Position numbers and translations under genes: made by a program | Source of the DNA: Chloroflexota bacterium | Lineage (GTDB): Bacteria; Chloroflexota; Anaerolineae; B4-G1 | DNA: 12,651 bases | Assembly: GCA_024232355.1 (NCBI GenBank) | Contig: JAAEPW010000964.1 | Coordinates: 1-12,651 of the forward strand | Direction: 5' to 3' | Shown: one piece after another, positions 1 through 5,918 of the stretch | Numbering within the stretch: the stretch's first letter is position 1 | Layout of the letters: each line of letters starts with the position of its first letter | Notes under the pieces: model-generated | The model's input: only the letters and a program-made list of their open reading frames with translations | Databases searched by the model: none | What the model was told of the DNA's origin: nothing

Positions 1-1
1 C

Positions 2-1510
2 AACAGTTTGCCCGGTCTATTCTATGTGTTCGATGAGGAGCGGTTCATTAGATGGAACAAGAAATGGGAAAAGGTTACGGGCTACAGCGAGGAGGAACTA
101 GCCACAAAGTATGGTCCCGACTTTTTTAAAGGTAAAGACAGAACACTCATCGCAGAGCAAATGCTAAAGGGCTTCCACGAGGGTGTTGCGGAGGCCGAAG
201 TAGAACTGGTGACCAAAGACGGCCAGCGAATCCCTTACTATTTCACAGGATTACGCAAAAAGTTGAACGGGAAAGATTACCTTGTCGGCTTGGGGATAGA
301 CATTACCAGGCGCAAACGGATGGAGGGGGCGTTGCAACGGCGCAACCGCGAACTGACACTGCTCAACCAGGCGAGCCAGACACTCACCTCCACTCTGGAT
401 ATGGATCAGATACTCGTTACCATCCTGGAAGAGGTGCGTCGTATGATGACAGTGGACGCCTGCTCGATCTGGCTAATCGATGCAGAAACAGGCGAATTGG
501 TCTGCCGGCAAGCAACCGGTCACCAGAACGAGATGGTGCGTGGCTGGCGGTTGGCGCCGGGGGTAGGGATCGCTGGTTCGGTAGTTCGCAGTGGTGAGAG
601 TTTGATCGTGCCGGACGCGTGGGCCGACGAACGTTATTTCAAAGGCGTGGAGGAGCAGATCGAACTAGCGCTGCGCGCCATCCTCACCGTTCCGCTGCGG
701 GTCAAGAACGGTATTATGGGCGTGCTCCAGCTAGTGGATGGAGAAATAGACCGGTTTAGCACAAGCGACCAGACGTTGCTAGAGTTGCTGGCCGCGACTG
801 CGGCCATCGCCATTGAGAATGCGCAGTTGTACAAACAGGCGCAGCAGGAAGCTGAAACCAAGGCTGTGTTATTGCGTGAGGTCAACCATCGCGTCAAGAA
901 CAACCTGACCGGCATCATGGGTTTGCTTCACTCTGCGCGACGTCGCGTCATAGTAAAAGACCAGGCGACGTATCGCTCTACGATGGACGATTTGATCAGC
1001 CGGGTGCGCGGACTGTCCACGGTGCACAGCATGTTGTCTGCGTCTGGGTGGGCGCCGTTGCGATTGAGCCACCTGGCTACCGAGATCATCAACTCTGCCG
1101 TACAAACACTCCCACGTGATAACCGCATGTCCCTGGACGTGCTCCCCTCCCCGGTCCGCGTGACGTCCAGCCAGGCGCACAACCTGGCACTGGTGCTCAA
1201 CGAACTGGCGACCAATGCCGTCAAATATGCCCAGGACGAAGGAAAGCATGACGCAGCGCGCATCACTCTTCGAATCACGCTTGACGACGATACGGTACAG
1301 GCCGCACCTATGGTGAGCGCCTCACCTATGGTGAGGTTAGAGTTTCGGGACGATGGGCCGGGTTACCCCCAAGACGTACTACAGTTGGAGCGTCACAACG
1401 TGGGGTTTGACCTGATCAAGAACATCACGCGCAGGGGCTTGCGTGGGGAACTGGAACTCTACAACGACCACGGCGCAGTCGCCGTCATTCGATTCCCGGT
1501 CAACAGGTAG
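2..1510 (+). CDS. PAS-GAF sensor histidine kinase (HisKA_2 type), 5' end outside window
   Basis: This is a cytoplasmic-type sensor kinase expected to autophosphorylate a histidine and pass phosphate to a receiver. The reading frame is open to the window edge. The first codons continue a PAS domain (LPGLFYVFDE, then WNKKWEKVTGYS), so the TTG at 8 is not the start. Counting from that TTG, the PAS domain spans about residues 1-105, a GAF domain about 112-275, and the HisKA_2 dimerisation helix has its H-box at EVNHRVKNNL (His294). The HATPase follows with N-box NELATNA (398-404), G1 box DDGPG (448-452) and G2-like VGFDLI (465-470). No membrane segment is visible in the part seen. A receiver-kinase hybrid lies downstream on the same strand and is a likely partner. 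A short palindromic duplication at 1305-1335 adds a few residues between the N and G1 boxes. The family call is firm; the signal sensed is unknown. Confidence 0.93.
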   Translation, partial: NSLPGLFYVFDEERFIRWNKKWEKVTGYSEEELATKYGPDFFKGKDRTLIAEQMLKGFHEGVAEAEVELVTKDGQRIPYYFTGLRKKLNGKDYLVGLGIDITRRKRMEGALQRRNRELTLLNQASQTLTSTLDMDQILVTILEEVRRMMTVDACSIWLIDAETGELVCRQATGHQNEMVRGWRLAPGVGIAGSVVRSGESLIVPDAWADERYFKGVEEQIELALRAILTVPLRVKNGIMGVLQLVDGEIDRFSTSDQTLLELLAATAAIAIENAQLYKQAQQEAETKAVLLREVNHRVKNNLTGIMGLLHSARRRVIVKDQATYRSTMDDLISRVRGLSTVHSMLSASGWAPLRLSHLATEIINSAVQTLPRDNRMSLDVLPSPVRVTSSQAHNLALVLNELATNAVKYAQDEGKHDAARITLRITLDDDTVQAAPMVSASPMVRLEFRDDGPGYPQDVLQLERHNVGFDLIKNITRRGLRGELELYNDHGAVAVIRFPVNR

Positions 1511-1760
1511 GGGCAAATTGGCAATTTAGGGAATTCTAGAGAAATAAATCTCCCAAACAGATTTTGTGATGCAGTCAACGACACCTTGGAAAGACAGATT
1601 ATGACGGAATTCCTTGAGCTTTTGATTATTTTGTAACTCGCGTGCGATTTATGAGATTCTCCGCTGTAAATTTTTGGAGGATTTAAGAACCGGAAAAGCC
1701 TGCCCCGTGACGCAGATAGTTTTCCAACCTGCGGAAGGGTAGCCAGGATAGGAGGTACAG
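1511..1760 (+). promoter_or_regulatory. Leader of the hybrid kinase with a stem-loop and ribosome binding site
   Basis: This 250-bp gap has no credible gene. A nested stem lies at 1692-1725: GGAAAA (1692-1697) pairs with TTTTCC (1720-1725), and inside it CTGC (1700-1703) pairs with GCAG (1712-1715) around an 8-nt loop. A perfect AGGAGGT (1750-1756) sits 4 nt before the ATG at 1761, so the stem is in the probable 5' untranslated region. I see no convincing -35/-10 pair. The strings GTGACGC and GGGTAGCC faintly recall c-di-GMP-I riboswitches, but the rest of that consensus is missing. Confidence 0.4.
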
Positions 1761-2906
1761 ATGAACGGCCAAAAGAATATCCGTGTACTGATCGCCGAGG
1801 ACGACTACTTGGTCAGCGAAATGATCAAGGCGTTACTGGAAGAAATGGAATATGCTATCGTCGGAGATGCAGCGAACGGCACTGAGGCCATCGAGATGAC
1901 ACACACGTTGCAGCCCGACGTCATCATGATGGACATCGAAATGCCCGATATGGACGGCATCGAGGCCACGCGGCAGATCCAGGAACGTTGCCCCACACCA
2001 GTGGTAGTGCTGACCGCCTACGAGATAGAAGAACTGGTCGAGCGTGCCAGTGTAGCCGGTGTGGGCGCCTACCTGGTCAAGCCACCCAAAGCGCATGAAA
2101 TGAGACGCGCCATCACCATCGCCATGGCCCGTTTTGACGACATGAAGGCATTGCGCCGTATGAATATCGAGCTACAGGCAGAGATCACCCAGCGTAAGCG
2201 GGCAGAGGAGCAGGCCAAGACCACCCTCGCCGAAAAAGAGACGCTGCTAAAAGAAGTCTATCACCGCGTTAAGAACAACCTGTACTCGCTCACCCACCTG
2301 ATCGAGATGCAGGTCGACGCCATCGAGGATCCGCAAATACTCCAAGTACTGGGGGACCTCCAAGGGCGGGTTGGGGCAATGGGTCTGGTTCACGAAAAAC
2401 TGTACCGGACGAGGGATCTGGCCCGGATTGATTTTGGCGAGTACCTGGAGGATCTGACGTACCGCCTGGCCCACGCCTTGAAAGGTGATCGGCCCATTTC
2501 GCTGCGCACAGATGTCGCGAACATCTCCCTCGGCGCAAACGTCGCCATTACTTGCGGGTTGATCGTCAACGAGTTGGTGACGAATGCTCTGAAATACGCT
2601 TTCCCTTCCCCCTCTCCCCGGGCAGAAGGAAGAAAGGGGAGGGACAAAGCAAGAGACGAGATCTGCGTCGAGTTTGGAGCGCAGGGAGACGAGTACGTGC
2701 TGACCGTCAGCGACAACGGCGTCGGCTTGCCACCAGACCTGGACTGGCAAACGACCGAGTCGTTGGGACTGAAATTGATCAACCTCTGGGCCATATATCA
2801 ATTGAGGGGCACTCTCGATGTGAATACTCGAGCTTGTCCTGAGCGTGGACGTTCTGTCCCTAGTCGAAGGGCTGGCACAATCTTTACGATAAAGTTTCCG
2901 AAATGA
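1761..2906 (+). CDS. Response regulator-histidine kinase hybrid (REC-HisKA_2-HATPase)
   Basis: The 381-aa protein begins with a receiver domain (about 1-125). It has the acidic pair D14/D15, phospho-acceptor D58 in MMDIEMPDMDG, T85 and K107. A coiled linker (130-160) leads to a HisKA_2 H-box KEVYHRVKNNL with His168. The HATPase follows with N-box NELVTNALKYA (N270, N275), G1 DNGVG (318-322) and G2 SLGLKLI (334-340). It should take phosphate on D58 and in turn drive its own kinase, linking the upstream sensor kinase to another regulator. AGGAGGT 4 nt upstream fixes the ATG. Two segments look foreign although the frame is kept: residues 281-300, coded by a purine/pyrimidine palindrome, and 357-371, coded by a known type of intergenic repeat. 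Both fall in loops of the ATPase fold, and all catalytic boxes remain. The stop overlaps the start of a broken receiver gene. Confidence 0.93.
   Translation: MNGQKNIRVLIAEDDYLVSEMIKALLEEMEYAIVGDAANGTEAIEMTHTLQPDVIMMDIEMPDMDGIEATRQIQERCPTPVVVLTAYEIEELVERASVAGVGAYLVKPPKAHEMRRAITIAMARFDDMKALRRMNIELQAEITQRKRAEEQAKTTLAEKETLLKEVYHRVKNNLYSLTHLIEMQVDAIEDPQILQVLGDLQGRVGAMGLVHEKLYRTRDLARIDFGEYLEDLTYRLAHALKGDRPISLRTDVANISLGANVAITCGLIVNELVTNALKYAFPSPSPRAEGRKGRDKARDEICVEFGAQGDEYVLTVSDNGVGLPPDLDWQTTESLGLKLINLWAIYQLRGTLDVNTRACPERGRSVPSRRAGTIFTIKFPK
2603..2643 (+). repeat. Imperfect palindromic repeat inside the hybrid kinase ORF
   Basis: A pyrimidine-rich left arm (CCCTTCCCCCTCTCCCC) is followed by a purine-rich right arm ending AAAGGGGAGGG. 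The arms can fold into an imperfect hairpin. It encodes the low-complexity stretch FPSPSPRAEGRKGR directly after the N-box, where homologous kinases usually have a short variable loop. The composition resembles the CCCTCTCCC/GGGAGAGGG hairpin repeats that are usually intergenic. That it is an insertion is inference from position and composition. Confidence 0.55.
2827..2873 (+). repeat. Dispersed repeat (CTTGTCCTGAGC ... GTCGAAGGG) inside the hybrid kinase ORF
   Basis: The end strings GAGCTTGTCCTGAGC (2830-2844) and TAGTCGAAGGG (2861-2871) match a short repeat I recall as common in many environmental bacterial genomes, normally between genes. Here the two ends are separated by about 16 nt. The segment is translated as TRACPERGRSVPSRRAG just before the last beta strand of the HATPase domain, and the frame is preserved. 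Confidence 0.65.
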
Positions 2907-3117
2907 GGACGACCGTGGGGACAAAACTAGAGCGGCGGCCCACATCCTGATCGTCAAAGATGATGGCATCGTCGCTTATAGTCTTCCAGGGGTAGCAGCA
3001 GAGTTAGGGTACGAGGTGGTAGAGCCAGTTCCTTTTGGCGAACTGGCGATTCAAAAAGCCAGCAAGGAACGTGCAGACCTGGCGCTGATGAACGTTCACA
3101 ACATGTCGCCACCATGA
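2903..3117 (+). pseudogene. Decayed response-regulator receiver gene
   Basis: An ATG at 2903 overlaps the stop of the hybrid kinase (ATGA), the usual layout of a coupled downstream gene, and opens MRTTVGTKLERR before running into a stop. In the neighbouring frame from 2938 the sequence reads AHILIVKDDGIVAYS, then GVAAELGYEVVEPV, then RADLALMNVHNMSPP and a stop at 3115. This is the first half of a receiver domain (usual form HILIVEDD ... DLVLMDIH). Restoring one G in CGGCGGCCCAC near 2937 joins the two frames. The phospho-acceptor Asp is Asn (LMNVH), and the domain ends right after it, lacking the conserved Thr and Lys. I infer an inactivated regulator that once followed the kinase pair. Confidence 0.75.
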
Positions 3118-3413
3118 ACGATGTTTCTACCCGCATTTGGGTTGTGCTCGCTTGGGAGGTGTTCACGCCACACCTCCCAAGCGGCTGAAAGCAATCGTTA
3201 TGTGTTGACTAAAGGTACAGTATTACTTCAGTTGGATGTGAGTGAACATTTTCCAGACTTGGCCGTGCTCAACTCGGCATTGCGTTCTCTGATAGCGTTG
3301 ATGGAAGCAATGCCACACGCGATTGTTGACAAAAAAGGAAGCCAGGGCGCAAGCTATAGCAAAGGAACAGAACCGAGAGTATGTAGTTGATCAATGTAGA
3401 TAGGAGAATTGTT
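3118..3413 (+). other. Gap without a recognised gene, containing a strong hairpin
   Basis: No convincing gene is present. An 89-codon open frame from 3121 to 3390 runs through the hairpin listed separately and shows no known motif. Its second half (LNSALRSLIALMEAMPHAIV) could be a gene remnant. AGGAG at 3402-3406 belongs to the following oxidoreductase. Confidence 0.4.
3148..3184 (+). repeat. Perfect 14-bp inverted repeat (hairpin, possible terminator)
   Basis: CGCTTGGGAGGTGT (3149-3162) is exactly complementary to ACACCTCCCAAGCG (3170-3183) around the 7-nt loop TCACGCC, and a T-G wobble extends it by one pair. It lies just after the broken receiver gene. There is no T-run after the stem, so a classic intrinsic terminator is unlikely. 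A mobile hairpin repeat or an mRNA-stabilising stem are alternatives. Confidence 0.7.
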
Positions 3414-4367
3414 ATGTTAAGAGTTGGAATTTTAGGAACTGGATTTGGCGCAAGTCATGCCAAGATATACCAACAACTGCCCGACGTTGAAATCGCAGGT
3501 ATATTTGGTAGAACACCCGAAAAATTGCAGAAATTACACGACGAGTTGGGTGTTTTTGTAACCACCAAAAGTGATGAATTGATCACCGACCCCACAATTG
3601 ATATCATTGATGTCTGTTTGCCTACAGTACTTCACAAAGAGTATGTCATAAAATCTTTGCAACAACAAAAAGATGTTTTCTGTGAAACCCCTGTGAGTTA
3701 TACAATGAAAGATGCTGAGGCTATAAAAACGGCTGCAGAACGATTCAAGAAACGGGTGTTTGTGGATTTGTTCTTTAAATTTTCTGATCCCCACAAATAT
3801 GCCATTGAGACTATTCATTCTGGGGTGTTGGGCAAACCACTGACGATCTGGGCCTCACAAAAAACCCCACCACATTGGGGTCAGATGGGGATCAAGCAAG
3901 TCGTTCAGGATTTTATGCTCCACAACTTTGATTTCGTGACTGAAATAGTTGGACTGCCACACACCGTCACGGCACACGGTGTCGCTACCGAGAATGCCTA
4001 TGTCGTATCTACTTTGCGCTATTCAGACTGTCTGGCGGTTGTTGAAAGCACAACATTGTTACCGTGGACATTTCCATTTTGTTTGGAATTTACAATTATC
4101 TGTGAAAAGGGCACTATTGTTTATGAGGGGCGATTTGGTGAACAGTCGGTTCAACATTTTGTGCAGTATACCGGCGACACTCGGGAAGACATTCCACTAC
4201 CTGGAGATGATGAGTATATGGAGGCAATCAAGCATGTGTTGGCATGCGTTGCAACCAATGCGCCACAGTCTGTACTCTCGATTGATGCCGCCATGCAATC
4301 GTTGCAGGTTGTAATAGCAACTCAAGAGTCTGTGCAGCAGGGGTGTTCAGTGAGTATAGAGGGTTAG
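3414..4367 (+). CDS. Gfo/Idh/MocA-family NAD(P)-dependent oxidoreductase
   Basis: The 317-aa length is slightly short for this family of NAD(P)-dependent dehydrogenases acting on sugars, inositols and related polyols. The N-terminus MLRVGILGTGFGASHA is the Rossmann dinucleotide-binding loop (GTGFG at 8-12). IDIIDVCLPTVLH (62-74) and VFCETPVS (88-95) follow as in the family. The usual catalytic-site motif is Glu-Lys-Pro; here it is Glu-Thr-Pro (91-93), so the Lys is missing. DFMLHNFDFVTEIVG (166-180) matches the conserved C-domain His region. I chose ATG 3414 because AGGAG (3402-3406) lies 7 nt upstream and the glycine loop then starts at the normal distance; the TTG at 3387 would add nine residues with no site. 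The gene is visibly AT-richer than the kinases, which suggests a different origin. The substrate cannot be told, and no pathway neighbours are present. Confidence 0.88.
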   Translation: MLRVGILGTGFGASHAKIYQQLPDVEIAGIFGRTPEKLQKLHDELGVFVTTKSDELITDPTIDIIDVCLPTVLHKEYVIKSLQQQKDVFCETPVSYTMKDAEAIKTAAERFKKRVFVDLFFKFSDPHKYAIETIHSGVLGKPLTIWASQKTPPHWGQMGIKQVVQDFMLHNFDFVTEIVGLPHTVTAHGVATENAYVVSTLRYSDCLAVVESTTLLPWTFPFCLEFTIICEKGTIVYEGRFGEQSVQHFVQYTGDTREDIPLPGDDEYMEAIKHVLACVATNAPQSVLSIDAAMQSLQVVIATQESVQQGCSVSIEG

Positions 4368-4379
4368 GTTTGCCTCTAG

Positions 4380-4600
4380 TTATTCGGGAGGCATAGCCAC
4401 CAATTTTTTATTCTTCACCAACAGGACAGGCCAGTTCAAAGGCACGACATTCTTCAAAACAACAAGATCACTAATAGAAACTTGAGCTTGTACGATTTGA
4501 GAAATGCGTTTGTCAAATAATCTGTTGCCCAACAATATTGAGCCACGTCGTCGGCAGAGAAAATGGGATGGGGCGATAGAACTTGTGACAATTTGTGGGC
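4380..4600 (-). pseudogene. Frameshifted C-terminal gene remnant, function unknown
   Basis: Read on the minus strand, one frame gives LSQVLSPHPIFSADDVAQY. One base later the sequence continues in another frame as LLGNRLFDKRIS, then VQAQVSISDLVVLKNVVPL, NWPVLLVKNKKLVAMPPE and a stop at 4380. Adding one T near 4531 joins the two into a plausible 75-80-aa protein end. Upstream on this strand it runs straight into repeat copy A, with no start codon or ribosome site, so it appears to be the tail of a gene cut off by the repeat. I do not recognise the family. A chance open frame cannot be excluded. Confidence 0.35.
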
Positions 4601-4970
4601 ACAGCCCCATCCCCCAACCCCAACTCCCCACCCCGTATTCCATCGCCCCGGCCCAAGGAAACAAGCCAATGCACCACCTGGGCAGACCAGGGAGAGACGA
4701 CGAGGGAGCGGACTGGGGCTGCGTCGGTGGCGGGGGCAATGGGGGCAGGTCACGCCGATAACCTCTATGGCAATCTGTGGACACATCTTCTCTTCTCCCT
4801 AACCCTGCCACGCACGATCACCACACCAAAGCCCCATCCTCACCACATTCCATCGCTTTGCACGAGGGTCATTACCAGGTTTTCTCACGGGGAGCAAGCG
4901 ATGCCATCCGAGAAACTGACCCTCTGTTTCAGCGGTGGCGAACAATGGGGCGGGGGCAAGGGTCATCTCT
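4601..4970 (+). repeat. Dispersed repeat, copy A
   Basis: This is the longest copy of a repeat family seen three times in the window. It has a C-rich left arm (CCCCAACCCCAACTCCCC), then a conserved core with GGCCCAAGGAAACAAGCCAA, TGCACCACCTGGGCAGACCA, GGGAGCG and GCCGATAACCTCT. The tail has TTTCAGCGGTGGCGAACAAT followed by G-runs. About 60 bp near 4782-4855 are absent from copy B. Open frames in either strand across it are low-complexity and not conserved in phase, so it is non-coding. The function is unknown; it could be a non-autonomous mobile element or a structured RNA. Confidence 0.75.
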
Positions 4971-5045
4971 CACAAACCACCAATCACCGCAACAAGGGTA
5001 ACCCATCAGCAGCGATCATTCCCCCGTTTGTGGTCACAGACAACG

Positions 5046-5335
5046 CCACCCACCGCCAACTCCCCACCCCATCTCCACCGCCCCTGGCCCAAAGGAACAA
5101 GCCAATGCACCACATGGACAGACCAGGGGGAGACGGCGAGGGAGCGAACTGAGGATCGCGGTGGCGGAAGCAATGGGGCAGGTCAGGTCGATAACCTCTG
5201 TGACAATCTGTGGCCCGAGGCTCATTGCCAGGTTTCTGCACAGGGAGGACGGGAAAGCGAGGTGAGCCGAGGGATCACACCTCGCTTTCAGCGGTGGCGA
5301 GCAATGGGGTTGGGGTTGAGGTTAGCGAGGTGGAG
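5046..5335 (+). repeat. Dispersed repeat, copy B
   Basis: It shares with copy A the core CAAGCCAATGCACCAC and GACAGACCAGG, then GATAACCTCTGTGACAATCT and the tail TTTCAGCGGTGGCGAGCAAT. In its tail AAAGCGAGGTG (5254-5264) pairs perfectly with CACCTCGCTTT (5278-5288), an 11-bp hairpin with a 13-nt loop. The right arm GGGGTTGGGGTTGAGG (5306-5321) is complementary over ten bases to the left arm of copy A. Copies A and B are in the same orientation about 80 bp apart. Confidence 0.75.
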
Positions 5336-5515
5336 TTGGGCAAAAGTGTCCGGTAAACCAAGCTGAAAAACTGTCCAAAAGAGGGGATTTTTAAACACTA
5401 CCCAAAGAAGCCATACAGTCATTCGTCCATTCCGTACCAATCGTAGCACCTTTGTGCTCAGTTGAAATCTTCCGCTGGAAAATCGGTGACGTCCATTATT
5501 AACCCCTGCTGTCCA
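5336..5515. other. Gene-free gap downstream of the CcbP-like gene
   Basis: No coding signal is seen on either strand. It holds the string AAAAGTGTCCGGTAA (5342-5356), repeated once more at 10164, and a small hairpin AGCAC-CTTT-GTGCT near 5446-5459 without a T-run on either side. This is probably the 3' end region of the leftward operon. Confidence 0.4.
5342..5356 (+). repeat. 15-bp direct repeat, left copy
   Basis: AAAAGTGTCCGGTAA is identical and in the same orientation to 10164-10178. By simple counting a 15-base match is unlikely by chance in a window this size. It could be an insertion-sequence end fragment or a site bounding the block between the copies. Confidence 0.5.
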
Positions 5516-5893
5516 TCAGCTAAAACCAGCCGTCAGTCCGTACATTCTTTCAACCCAATACCGATAATCGTTGACAACCGTTGCATTGGCACTATCCTTA
5601 TCGTCCGCCCAGACCTGTTCAGCCAGCAGACGGCGCTGCTTGTCGCCACGCTTTACGCTCAACAGAATGCCCCGTCGTTCGTTCACGCTGTTCACGCCGA
5701 GCACGGTTACCGCTTCGGCATGGCCCGGTTCGTCGGGGTCGCGCCAGGTGGCGGAAAAGGGAAATTGCATCGCGTCGGTAAAATAGACCTCGAAAGCGGA
5801 TAGTTCCTCAGCCTGGCCATGGCAGTCTGCGGTGACCTCTTCGATGCGTTGGGATTGATCGGAAATACTGGGAATATCGTCAATACTGTGCAT
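5516..5893 (-). CDS. Small protein resembling the CcbP calcium-binding family
   Basis: The 125-aa soluble protein has no signal peptide. The order of motifs fits what I remember of CcbP-type calcium-binding proteins: an acidic N-terminal half, FEVYFTDAMQFPFSATW (34-50), a beta-rich stretch AEAVTVLGV (59-67), and a closing NDYRYWVERMY (108-118), the place where relatives carry an Asp-Trp/Tyr-x-Tyr-Trp motif. The acidic run DPDEPGHAE (52-60) could bind cations. The ATG at 5893 is supported by AAGGA 9 nt upstream (5903-5907). It is 25 nt downstream of the 240-aa unknown gene on the same strand and is probably co-transcribed as the last gene of the operon. The family match is from memory of motif order, so it is tentative. 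Confidence 0.6.
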   Translation of the reverse strand: MHSIDDIPSISDQSQRIEEVTADCHGQAEELSAFEVYFTDAMQFPFSATWRDPDEPGHAEAVTVLGVNSVNERRGILLSVKRGDKQRRLLAEQVWADDKDSANATVVNDYRYWVERMYGLTAGFS

Positions 5894-5918
5894 TTGGCTT
5901 GTTCCTTACTGAGCACTA

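Noticed and set aside
1692..1744. c-di-GMP-I (GEMM) riboswitch before the hybrid kinase
   Set aside because: Only GTGACGC and GGGTAGCC are similar. The GGGCAAACC half and the GAAA tetraloop-receptor layout are missing, and GACGC is partly used in another stem.
3121..3390. 89-codon ORF downstream of the receiver pseudogene
   Set aside because: It runs through the perfect hairpin, has no ribosome site and shows no recognisable motif. It was noted only as a possible remnant.
4371..4409. Terminator of the oxidoreductase gene (TGCCTC/GAGGCA stem then TTTTTT)
   Set aside because: The stem is only 6 bp and the T-run lies about 10 nt after it, too far for an intrinsic terminator.
4504..5366. Several overlapping 79-185-codon ORFs on both strands across repeats A and B
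   Set aside because: They are rich in Pro, Gly, Arg and His from C/G-rich repeat DNA, lack ribosome sites, and are not kept in phase between repeat copies.
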